A stretch of 64,000 bases of DNA from Microbacterium proteolyticum. Lineage in GTDB: Bacteria > Actinomycetota > Actinomycetes > Actinomycetales > Microbacteriaceae. Position numbers and translations under genes: made by a program. This document shows positions 17,767 to 25,068 of the stretch, piece by piece (the first letter of the stretch is position 1; each line of letters begins with the position of its first letter). Under the pieces are notes generated by a model. That model was not told where the DNA came from. It saw only the letters and a list, made by a program, of their open reading frames with translations, and did no database searches. Where the stretch lies: positions 2,108,001 to 2,172,000 of the forward strand of contig NZ_JAUSZZ010000001.1 in the NCBI RefSeq assembly GCF_030818075.1. Reading direction: 5' to 3'.

Positions 17767-18821
17767 GGCGCGACGGCCTGGTCGCAGAACATCGAGCCGT
17801 CGGGATACACCGTGCACCCGTCGTCGGGGACGGAGAGTGCTCCGGGCGCGAACTCGAGGATCTCATCGCCCTCGTTCAGGCCCTGGGTGATCTGCACCTG
17901 CGTGCCGTCGGTGAGACCAAGGGCGACGGGACGCTCGGCCGTGGATCCGTCGGCGGCCGTCACCCAGACGGTGCCGCTCTGCGCGGCTCCGCGCACGGCG
18001 GTCGTCGGCACGACCAGGACGTTCTCGGCGCGTCCGCCTGCGATGGTCATCTCGGCGGCGAGCCCGGCGAACACGGTGACGTCGCCCGGCACGGAGCAGG
18101 TCGCGGTCGTCCCGGAGCCGGACGCGCCCGGTGCCGTACCGCCTCCACCGCTGCCGTCGGGCTGTCCCGTGCCGGAGGCGTCGCCGGTGCTGCCGGCGAG
18201 CGGAGTCGTGATCCGGAGGGTGCCGCAGGTGAACGCCGCCGGTCCGCCGGTGATCGTCACCGTCGCCTCCGTCGGACGGTCCAGCAGGCGGTACTGCTGA
18301 GCGGGTTGGAGCGTGCCGGTCACCGAGAACGTGGGCGGGGCCACGGTGCCGACGGTCATGCCGATCGTCACCTCCTGGCCCGCGATCACCGAGAGGGAGC
18401 TGAGCGTGCCCGACGCGGGCGCCGTGACCTCCACGTAGCGGAAGATCGCCGGCTTGGGCTTGCCCTCCTCATCCACGCTGTCGGCCGGGTCTCGCTCGAT
18501 CGGCACCTTGACGTCGAACACCACGTCGTCCTGCGTCACGCTCGCGCCCTGCGCGAGGAAGATCTTGTTGACCGTGCCCGCGGCGGTCGCCTTCATCGGC
18601 ACGGCGGCGTCGGCGGCGATCGTCGCGTCGATCACGACGTCATTGGTGATGGTGCCCAGTGCGGCGACCGTCCGCGGCTCGACGATCGCGCCCGTGGGCA
18701 CGGCCGGCGACGCGTCGGCGGGGCGGTCCGGGAAGAACGCCAGCTTGACGAGGGCGGCCGCCACCACGGCCACGAGAAGAAGACGCAGGATCGGAAAGAC
18801 CCACGTGCGTGCGATCCCCAT
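17763..18821 (-). CDS. Membrane-fusion/HlyD-like adaptor (MacA-type)
   Basis: Of 352 residues, one N-terminal membrane helix (8-28) is followed by a lipoyl/biotinyl-like half motif (VPMKATAAGTVNKIFLAQGASV), its mirror half (VTAPASGTLSSLSVIAGQEV), a Gly/Ser-rich disordered stretch (about 215-240) and a beta-barrel/MP domain ending in QITQGLNEGDEIL. Gram-positive MacA-like adaptors link the permease to the outside. First gene of the operon; downstream genes overlap it. Confidence 0.83.
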   Translation of the reverse strand: MGIARTWVFPILRLLLVAVVAAALVKLAFFPDRPADASPAVPTGAIVEPRTVAALGTITNDVVIDATIAADAAVPMKATAAGTVNKIFLAQGASVTQDDVVFDVKVPIERDPADSVDEEGKPKPAIFRYVEVTAPASGTLSSLSVIAGQEVTIGMTVGTVAPPTFSVTGTLQPAQQYRLLDRPTEATVTITGGPAAFTCGTLRITTPLAGSTGDASGTGQPDGSGGGGTAPGASGSGTTATCSVPGDVTVFAGLAAEMTIAGGRAENVLVVPTTAVRGAAQSGTVWVTAADGSTAERPVALGLTDGTQVQITQGLNEGDEILEFAPGALSVPDDGCTVYPDGSMFCDQAVAP

Positions 18822-18934
18822 GAAACCCCCCGGAACGGAAATCGTCGTCAGCGAATGCTTCCCACCCTAGGGGGGTCGGGTGTCCGATCCCGCCTCGCCG
18901 CAACCGGTGACGCGCGAGAGGCCGCCCCGGACGA

Positions 18935-18984
18935 CGGATGCCACGACCCCGGTCACACGATGGCGGCGGGAGTCGTGGCATCCG
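18935..18984. terminator. Long hairpin with GGATGCC/GGCATCC stem after the permease gene
   Basis: CGGATGCCACGAC pairs perfectly with GTCGTGGCATCCG (13 bp, 24-base loop). It lies just past the stop of the minus-strand amino-acid permease gene and upstream of the adaptor gene start. It is probably a transcription stop for the permease. There is no strong U-run. Confidence 0.5.
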
Positions 18985-18992
18985 AGGGGCGC

Positions 18993-20486
18993 CTAATTCT
19001 TCTTCGGGGGAGCGACCACCTGCGGGGCGATGAAATCACCCGAGCCGACTCTCGAATGACGGCGCGAGTAGGCGAAGTAGATGGCGAAGCCGAGTGCCAG
19101 CCAGATGAGGAAGCGCAGCCACGTCTCCACCGACAGGTTGAGCATCAGATAGGTGCAGATGAGGGCGGAGAGGATCGGCAGCACCGGGCTCCACGGCACC
19201 CGGAAGCCCCGCTTGAGATCCGGTCGCTTGCGACGGAGCACGAGGACCCCCACGGAGACCAGCACGAAGGCGGACAGCGTTCCGATGTTCACCATCTCCT
19301 CGAGCACGCCGATCGGGGTGAGACCCGCCACGACGGCCACGATCAGAGTGACCAGGATGGAGATGACCCACGGCGTTCGCAGGCGCGGGTGCACCTTGGC
19401 CAGAGCACCGGGCAGGAGCCGGTCGCGGGACATCGCGAAGATGATGCGTGTCGCGCCGATCATCAAGGTCAGCACGACCGTGGTGAGGCCCGCGACGGCG
19501 CCGGCGGCGATGACCGTGGCCATCCACGTCTGTCCGTGGAAGGCGAAGGCGTTCGCCAGGGCCGCGGAGGGGTTCAGTTCGCTGTAGGGGACCATGCCCG
19601 TCACGACGACCGCGACGGCGCAGTAGAGGATGGTGCAGATCACGAGCGAGGCGATGATGCCGATCGGGAGGTCGCGCTGCGGCCGCTTGGTCTCTTCCGC
19701 CGTCGTGGCCACGACGTCGAACCCGATGTAGGCGAAGAACACCAGTGCCGCACCGGCGAGCACACCGCCGACGCCGAAGGTGGCGGGCTCGAGGCCCGAG
19801 AGGAACTGCAGCAACGGCTGAGTCAGTCCCGTCTCCGACTCGGTCGGCATCGACGGGGGCACGAACGGGGAGTAATTGGCCGGGTTGATGAACATGATGC
19901 CCGCGATGATGACGAACAGGACGATGAAGAGCTTCACCGCGACCAGCACGAGGTTCACCCGGAGCGACTCCTTGATGCCGAGCGTCATCAGGGCGCCGAG
20001 CACCAGCACGAGCAGGATCGCGGGCAGATCGACGACACCGCCGTAGGAGATCGCCTCGGGCAGCACGATGCCGAGCTGCCCCAGGAACGCGCCGAGGTAG
20101 GCGCTCCATCCCTGCGCCACGACACTCGCGCCCAGGAACATCTCCAGGATGAGGTCCCACCCGATGATCCAGGCGAACAGCTCGCCGAGCGACGCGTACG
20201 AGAAGGTGTAGGCGGAGCCGGAGACGGGAACCGTCGAGGCGAACTCGGCATAGCACATGGCGGCGAGGCCGCACGCGATGGCGGCGATGACGAAGCTGAT
20301 GACCACGGCGGGCCCCGCGACGTCATGCGCTGCGCGGCCGGTCAGCGTGAAGATGCCGGCACCGATCACCACGCCCACGCCGAAGACGGTGAGGTCGACC
20401 GCGGTCAAGGACTTCTTGAGTCGGAATTCCGGCTCGTCGGTGTCGGCGATGGACTGTTCCACCGACTTGGTACGGAAAAGGCTCAC
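18993..20486 (-). CDS. APC-superfamily cationic amino-acid permease
   Basis: The 497-residue protein has about 12 to 13 membrane helices. The first shows the APC signature FGVGVVIGAGIFTLTG; PVSGSAYTFSY, helix 6 FFAYIGFDVVATTAEE and the C-terminal ..KRGFRVPW.P.LP follow, as in the CAT/YfnA group. It would import cationic or branched amino acids by proton symport. The GTG at 20486 has GAGGAAGC upstream; a longer frame reaches 20534 but lacks a site. Single gene, with a hairpin after it. Confidence 0.9.
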   Translation of the reverse strand: MSLFRTKSVEQSIADTDEPEFRLKKSLTAVDLTVFGVGVVIGAGIFTLTGRAAHDVAGPAVVISFVIAAIACGLAAMCYAEFASTVPVSGSAYTFSYASLGELFAWIIGWDLILEMFLGASVVAQGWSAYLGAFLGQLGIVLPEAISYGGVVDLPAILLVLVLGALMTLGIKESLRVNLVLVAVKLFIVLFVIIAGIMFINPANYSPFVPPSMPTESETGLTQPLLQFLSGLEPATFGVGGVLAGAALVFFAYIGFDVVATTAEETKRPQRDLPIGIIASLVICTILYCAVAVVVTGMVPYSELNPSAALANAFAFHGQTWMATVIAAGAVAGLTTVVLTLMIGATRIIFAMSRDRLLPGALAKVHPRLRTPWVISILVTLIVAVVAGLTPIGVLEEMVNIGTLSAFVLVSVGVLVLRRKRPDLKRGFRVPWSPVLPILSALICTYLMLNLSVETWLRFLIWLALGFAIYFAYSRRHSRVGSGDFIAPQVVAPPKKN

Positions 20487-20649
20487 GCGATGCTTCCTCT
20501 GTTTCGGGTGGCATCCGGGGAGCGGACACCACACCCGGAGGATAGTCGCTCCCGCGCCGCGTGCCTATCCGCCCGCCCTCGCGTGCACACCATGACACGA
20601 AAGTCGATGTCGTCTGCGTCAATTCGCCGAGGTGTATTCTTTATGCATT

Positions 20650-20997
20650 ATGGCAATGAAACACATCACTCACATGGTCGACGATCTCGATGGCACCGTT
20701 CTCGAAGACGGGCAGGGAAAGCAGATCACTTTCTCCGTCGAGGGGCGTGCGTACGAGATCGACCTTTCTGATCGGAACGCCGACAAGTTCTATTCGGCGA
20801 TCGCTCCTTACGTCGATGCCGCGCGTTCGGTCGCCCGCGGGAACACCGCGCCGCGACGGGGTCGGACGACTCGACGCGCGAGCGATGTCGATCTGGGCGC
20901 CGTTCGTGAATGGGCGCGCGCCAATGGACACACGGTGAGCGACCGCGGTCGCGTGCCCGCGACCATCCTCGACGCGTACACCGAGGCCAATTCCTGA
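20650..20997 (+). CDS. lsr2: Lsr2 nucleoid-associated protein, copy 1
   Basis: The 115-residue protein has the Lsr2 N-terminal dimerisation domain ([16 protein letters not shown]) and a C-terminal DNA-binding domain with [22 protein letters not shown], where the RGR triplet inserts into the minor groove of AT-rich DNA. Lsr2 bridges DNA and silences foreign genes. The ATG at 20650 ([15 protein letters not shown]) is preferred over an upstream in-frame codon at 20632. An AT-rich stretch with TATTCT precedes it and may be the -10 box. A second lsr2 lies 860 bases downstream. Confidence 0.95.
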   Translation: MAMKHITHMVDDLDGTVLEDGQGKQITFSVEGRAYEIDLSDRNADKFYSAIAPYVDAARSVARGNTAPRRGRTTRRASDVDLGAVREWARANGHTVSDRGRVPATILDAYTEANS

Positions 20998-21018
20998 GTT
21001 TTCTCGGACGCGGCGGAA

Positions 21019-21034
21019 AGCAGACGTGTCTGCT
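21019..21034. promoter_or_regulatory. Near-perfect palindrome covering the budA start codon
   Basis: AGCAGAC, then GT, then GTCTGCT form 7-bp arms separated by two bases. The GTG start of the acetolactate decarboxylase gene lies in its centre, at 21026. It could be an operator for steric control of translation or transcription, or chance. Confidence 0.35.
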
Positions 21035-21772
21035 CGGCTGACGTCGGGCGCGGTCACGCAATTCGCCGTTCTCGACGCCCTCCTCGCCGGTGTCTTCTCG
21101 CAAGGTTCGCCCGTCGCCGACGTGCGCGCCGCGGGAGACACCGGCGTGGGGTGCTGCGAGGGCCTCGGCGGCGAGGTGGTCATCGTCGACGGGGCCGTGT
21201 ACGAGTGCACGGCGGACGGGCCCCCGCGCCTCATGGCGGAAGAGGAACTCCTGCCTTTCGTCGATGTGTGCTTCTTCGGGGATGCCATCGAGACGTCCGT
21301 CTCCGATCTCGACCTCCCCGGCCTCGACACCGCGGTCCAACAGGGTCTGCTGAGCCGCAACCTGTTCCATGCGGTGCGTGTGGACGGGACGATCGCCCGC
21401 GTCCTCACGCGCGTTCCTCGCCCTCAGCGGCCCCCGTTCCGCCCTCTCGCCGAGGTGGCCGCCGAGCAGATCGAGACCACCACATTGGACTGCCCGGGAA
21501 GCCTCGTGGGCTTCTGGATGCCGCGGATCTATCAGGGCATCACCGTGGCGGGTCTGCATCTGCATTTTCTGAGCGACGATCGGTCGATCGGCGGGCACGT
21601 CCTCGATCTTCGAATCGGCGAAGCGCGTCTGCGCGTCTCGGCGTTCGCCGACCTGCACCTGCGGCTTCCGCGGGAAGGGGAATTCCTTTCCACGGAACTC
21701 ACCCATGATGACGACCGTCGCATCGTCGCGGTCGAAGGGCGCAGCGCTTCCCGGTCCTCGCCGCCGGAATGA
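21026..21772 (+). CDS. budA: Alpha-acetolactate decarboxylase
   Basis: This enzyme converts alpha-acetolactate to acetoin with CO2 release, in the butanediol/overflow pathway and to balance Val/Leu synthesis. The 248 residues show the family landmarks: DALLAGVF, the turn VADVRAAGDTGVGC, a VIVDGAVYECTADG strand, HAVRVDGTIARVLTRVPR, VGFWMPRIYQG, and LHLHFLSDDRSIGGHVLD with the zinc-binding His residues. The GTG start has CGGCGGAAAG just before it. It sits between two lsr2 genes, 28 bases after the first. No acetolactate synthase or AlsR-type regulator is nearby. Confidence 0.9.
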   Translation: MSARLTSGAVTQFAVLDALLAGVFSQGSPVADVRAAGDTGVGCCEGLGGEVVIVDGAVYECTADGPPRLMAEEELLPFVDVCFFGDAIETSVSDLDLPGLDTAVQQGLLSRNLFHAVRVDGTIARVLTRVPRPQRPPFRPLAEVAAEQIETTTLDCPGSLVGFWMPRIYQGITVAGLHLHFLSDDRSIGGHVLDLRIGEARLRVSAFADLHLRLPREGEFLSTELTHDDDRRIVAVEGRSASRSSPPE

Positions 21773-21860
21773 CCCCGTCGCCGCCGCGGCGGGCGAAAAG
21801 GCGGGTGAATTTGCATTGCATTCGACGGAGCGGACTCGATCGGCGGTTTATCGTCGGCGC

Positions 21861-22199
21861 ATGGCGAAAAAGCACTTCACACAGCTGATCGACGATCTCG
21901 ACGGCTCCGTGATCGACGACGGAACGACCGTGCAGTTCTCCTTCGGCGGTCACGCATATGAAATCGATCTCTCGCGCGATAACGCCGAGAAGATGCACGA
22001 CGCGCTGCGTCCCTACATTTCCGCAGGTCGCGGCGCGGATTCCCCTCACGCCGTTCCGCGGCGCACGCCGCGCGGTCGCGCCATTCCCACGAGGGATCTG
22101 GCCGATGTGCGCTCGTGGGCCGAGAAGAACGGCCATTCCATCAATACCCGCGGGCGCATCTCCACCGCGGTCCTCGAGGCTTACGACGCCGCCCACTGA
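21861..22199 (+). CDS. lsr2: Lsr2 nucleoid-associated protein, copy 2
   Basis: The 112-residue paralogue of the 20650 gene has the same plan: MAKKHFTQLIDDLDGSV, FSFGGHAYEIDLS, and VRSWAEKNGHSINTRGRISTAV with the RGR minor-groove motif. The linker (SPHAVPRRTPRGR) differs most from copy 1. The ATG at 21861 is chosen by alignment with copy 1; the frame is open further up but overlaps budA. A strong hairpin terminator follows at 22212. Confidence 0.95.
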   Translation: MAKKHFTQLIDDLDGSVIDDGTTVQFSFGGHAYEIDLSRDNAEKMHDALRPYISAGRGADSPHAVPRRTPRGRAIPTRDLADVRSWAEKNGHSINTRGRISTAVLEAYDAAH

Positions 22200-22211
22200 C
22201 CCATCGACGCC

Positions 22212-22251
22212 GATCCGGATGCCGCGACTCGTGGCATCCGGATCTGCTTTT
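22212..22251 (+). terminator. Rho-independent terminator after lsr2 copy 2
   Basis: GATCCGGATGCC pairs perfectly with GGCATCCGGATC (12 bp, 9-base loop) and is followed by TGCTTTT. It is the best intrinsic terminator in the window and ends the lsr2-budA-lsr2 block. Confidence 0.85.
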
Positions 22252-22346
22252 CGTCCGCCGGCCGGCCGACGTCGACGCCTTCGCGGGAGGGGAGGGCCCG
22301 AGGTCGGCCGGGACGTCAGGCGGCCCGTCGGGCTCGGGTCTCCGCG

Positions 22347-23420
22347 TCAGACCAGGGCGGAGCGGCGGGCGCCGACCGCGAGGCGTTCCGCCGCGAGACC
22401 CTCGGCCGCGGCGAGCGGGGTGACACCCCGCGCGGATGCCTCGTCGAAGACCCGGCGGAGGGTGTCGCCGATCCCGGCGACGCGGCCCATGACCTCGTCC
22501 CGCGTTCCCCGCTGAGCGGCGACGCCGTCGAGGTAGATCACGCCTCCCGCGTTGACGACGAAATCGGGTGCGTACAGGATGCCGCGTCCGGCCAGGCGGT
22601 CGGCACCGGACCGCTCGGCGAGGGGGTTGTTGGCCGGCCCGCACACCGCGCGGGCGTCCAGGGCATCGATCACGTCGTCGGTGAGCACGCCGCCGATGCC
22701 GGCCGGCACGTAGACGTCGGCGGGAACGAGGTGCGCTTCGCTCGGCTCGACCCACGCCGCCCCGAGCTCCGCCGCCAGCGCGCGCTTGGCCGGGTTGACG
22801 TCGGTGACGGTCAGGGCCGCGTGCTCGGACGTCAGGCGTTCGGCGAGCCGGCTGCCGACCTGTCCGAGGCCGGCGATGGTGATGCGACGACCGGCGACGT
22901 CACCGGTGCCGACGGCGCGCTCGAGCGTGGCGACGAGGGAGGCGTAGACGCCGAGGCTCGTCGGGCCCGCCGGCTCGCCCGATCCGCCTACCGAGTCGGG
23001 CAGACCCACCACGTGCGCGGTCCGCTCGCTGACGACGAGCATGTCCTCGGTCGTGGACCCCACGTCTTCGGCGGTGCGGTACAGCCCGCCGAGGCTCTCG
23101 ACGGCATCGCCGAGATCGAGGAAGGCCGCCCGACGACGATCGGCATCGAGCACGACGCCCTCGGGGAGACCGATCACGCTCTTGCCGCCACCCGCGTCGA
23201 GACCGGCGGCGGCGTTCTTCAGCGTCATCGCCGCGGACAGGCGCAGGGCGTCGCCGAGCGCGTCGGACCACGACGGGTAGGTCCACAGGCGTGCGCCACC
23301 GAGGGCGGGACCGAGCACCGAGGAGTGGAGCGCGACGGTGACGAACAGACCGCTCCGTCGCCCCGTGATCACCTCCACGCGTTCGTGCGTGAAATCGGGC
23401 AGGGGCAGGGCGTTGTTCAT
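22347..23420 (-). CDS. Leu/Phe/Val dehydrogenase family (Glu/Leu/Phe/Val DH)
   Basis: The enzyme oxidatively deaminates an apolar amino acid with NAD+ to the 2-oxo acid. The 357 residues have the catalytic-lysine segments MTLKNAAAGLDAGGGKSVIG, the active-site Asp region YRTAEDVGST, and a Rossmann fold starting ITIAGLGQVGSRLAERL with NAD-binding D in VTDVNP. PANNPLAE and PDFVVNAGGVI near the C-terminus are typical. The ATG at 23420 has AAGGAACGCG upstream. It is divergent from the YbaK gene with a 10-bp hairpin between (23462-23485). Which amino acid it prefers is not clear. Confidence 0.88.
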   Translation of the reverse strand: MNNALPLPDFTHERVEVITGRRSGLFVTVALHSSVLGPALGGARLWTYPSWSDALGDALRLSAAMTLKNAAAGLDAGGGKSVIGLPEGVVLDADRRRAAFLDLGDAVESLGGLYRTAEDVGSTTEDMLVVSERTAHVVGLPDSVGGSGEPAGPTSLGVYASLVATLERAVGTGDVAGRRITIAGLGQVGSRLAERLTSEHAALTVTDVNPAKRALAAELGAAWVEPSEAHLVPADVYVPAGIGGVLTDDVIDALDARAVCGPANNPLAERSGADRLAGRGILYAPDFVVNAGGVIYLDGVAAQRGTRDEVMGRVAGIGDTLRRVFDEASARGVTPLAAAEGLAAERLAVGARRSALV

Positions 23421-23461
23421 CGCGTTCCTTGTCGTCGGCCGCCTTGTGGGCGGCGCTTGGG

Positions 23462-23485
23462 GGATGCCGCGGCGTCGCGGCATCC
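23462..23485. promoter_or_regulatory. Perfect 10-bp hairpin between divergent genes
   Basis: GGATGCCGCG and CGCGGCATCC form a perfect stem with a 4-base loop. It lies upstream of both neighbouring genes, so it is not a terminator for either. It is another example of the GGATGCC word used as inverted repeat. Confidence 0.4.
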
Positions 23486-23669
23486 ACTCCCATTGTGGCG
23501 CGCGGCCATCTCGGGCGCGAGGGCCGGTGGCGCCGGTCACGCCGAGATGACACGTTCGCGTCGAGAGCACACGTTCCGGTGCGCCCGGATGGGGTGATCT
23601 CGCGCGGATCGTGTGATGTGGAGGGGGGATGCCGAGGGCGCCGCGACGCCGACCTTTAGGCTGTCGGGC

Positions 23670-24146
23670 ATGACCGACGCCCTCCCCGCCCGTAGCCGTC
23701 TCGTCGCCGCCACCCTCGCCGAGGCGGGGATCACGGGGCAGATCATCGTGCTCCCCGATGCCGCATCGACGGCCGCCCTCGCGGCGGCGGCGCTCGACAT
23801 CGAAGTGGGCGCGATCGCCAACAGTCTCGTGTTCTGGAGTGATGACGAGCCGCTGCTCGTCATGACGAGCGGTGCGCACCGCGTCGACACGGCGGCGCTC
23901 GCCGAGCGCCTCGACCGCGGCTCCATCCGGCGCGCGACCCCGGATCAGGTGCTCGCGGCGACAGGGCAGCCGATCGGCGGCGTCGCGCCGACGGGGCATC
24001 CCGCCCCGCTCACCACGATCGTCGACGAGGATCTGGCGCTGTTCCCGCAGATCTGGGCCGCTGGCGGCACCCCGCACACGGTGTTCCCGCTGACCTTCGA
24101 CGACCTCGTTCGCCTCACCGGCGGGACCGTCGCGAAAGTCTCCTGA
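23670..24146 (+). CDS. YbaK/ProX-type aminoacyl-tRNA deacylase
   Basis: The 158-residue single domain has the YbaK landmarks: an early AAALDIEVGAIANSLVFWSDDEPLLVMTSG core with the conserved Lys position changed, RATPDQVLAATGQPIGGVAP (the GxxxGGxxP loop) and a final LVRLTGG.VA. Such proteins hydrolyse mischarged Cys- or Ala-tRNA(Pro). It starts at ATG 23670. A hairpin (24161-24181) follows the stop. Confidence 0.85.
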   Translation: MTDALPARSRLVAATLAEAGITGQIIVLPDAASTAALAAAALDIEVGAIANSLVFWSDDEPLLVMTSGAHRVDTAALAERLDRGSIRRATPDQVLAATGQPIGGVAPTGHPAPLTTIVDEDLALFPQIWAAGGTPHTVFPLTFDDLVRLTGGTVAKVS

Positions 24147-24160
24147 GCCGGATGCCGGGG

Positions 24161-24181
24161 GCCCGGGTCGTTCGACCGGGC
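24161..24181 (+). terminator. Terminator-like hairpin after the YbaK gene
   Basis: GCCCGGGTCG and CGACCGGGC pair around a TT loop with one bulge, 15 bases past the stop. No U-run follows. Confidence 0.4.
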
Positions 24182-24262
24182 TCAGGGGCGTCGAGTGGGC
24201 GTCGGGTGCTTGCTGGGTGCGCGGGCGGGGACGCGGGCGGGGAGGTGTCGACGCTGGCGCCC

Positions 24263-24950
24263 GTGTGGCCCCGGGGCCACTTCTGGCGCCCCGGGGCCAT
24301 CGGCGTGCGGTGCGTCGATGGGCTCGGCGTGCCCGTGACGGGGTGGGTGTTGGTCGGTGTGCGTCGGTGTGGCCCCGGGGTCACTTCTGGCGCCCCGGGG
24401 CCATTTGTGCGCGTGAGGTCGATGGGCTCGGCGTGCCTGTGACGGGGTGGGTGTTGGTCGGTGTGCGTCGGTGTGGCCCCGGGGCCACTTCTGGCGCCCC
24501 GGGGCCATTTGTGCGCGTGACGTCAATGGGCTCGGCGTGCCCGTGACGGGGTGGGTGTTGGTCGGTGTGCGTCGGTGTGGTCCCGGGGTCACTTCTGGCG
24601 CCCCGGGGCCATTTGTGCGCGTGGCGTCGATGGGCTTGGCGTGTCCGTGACGGGGTGGGTGTTGGTCGGTGTGCGTCGGTGTGGTCCCGGGGTCACTTCT
24701 GGCGCCCCGGGGCCATTTGTGCGCGTGGCGTCGATGGGCTTGGCGTGTCCGTGACGGGGTGGGTGTTGGTCGGTGTGCGTCGGTGTGGCCCCGGGGCCAC
24801 TTCTGGCGCCCCGGGGCCATTTGTGCGCGTGACGTCGATGGGCTCGGCGTGTCCGTGACGGGGTGGGTGTTGGTCGGTGTGCGTCGGTGTGGTCCCGGGG
24901 TCACTTCTGGCGCCCCGGGGCCATCGGCGCGCGTGACGTCGAACCGGCTC
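24263..24950. repeat. 104-bp tandem repeat array, six full units and a partial seventh
   Basis: Units start at 24263, 24367, 24471, 24575, 24679, 24783 and 24887 and are exactly 104 bp long. Each opens with a 36-bp core holding two GGCCCCGGGG-type palindromes separated by CACTTCTGGCG. A G/T-rich linker (GTGACGGGGTGGGTGTTGG, GTCGGTGTGCGTCG) completes the unit. Units differ by a few changes, mostly C/T swaps in the core (GGCC.. to GGTC..) and in the linker. The last unit degenerates after its core. It lies between converging genes (YbaK and amylo-glucosidase). The unit is not a multiple of three and no protein is expected. Confidence 0.95.
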
Positions 24951-25068
24951 GGCCTTCCCCGTGACAGCGCCGGCGTTCCCGAGATGCGCCGGGGCGGCAC
25001 CGCGGGACGTGCCGAGCGGCACCGCGGGACGCGCCGGGGCGGCACCGCGAGCGGCGCCGCCCTCGCCG
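24951..25068. repeat. Short GGCACCGCGGGACG-type repeats after the array
   Basis: Three partial copies of a roughly 30-base GC-rich motif (CGCCGGGGCGGCACCGCG, GGGACGTGCCGAGCGGCAC, GGGACGCGCCGGGGCGGCAC) sit between the 104-bp array and the next gene's stop. No gene is seen. Confidence 0.5.

Noticed and set aside
18306..20771. Long plus-strand frame across the adaptor-permease region
   Set aside because: It is antisense to two clear membrane-protein genes and has low-complexity Asp/Glu/Arg/His composition.
24263..24950. CRISPR-like array
   Set aside because: Whole 104-bp units are repeated including the linker; there are no unique spacers and no cas genes.
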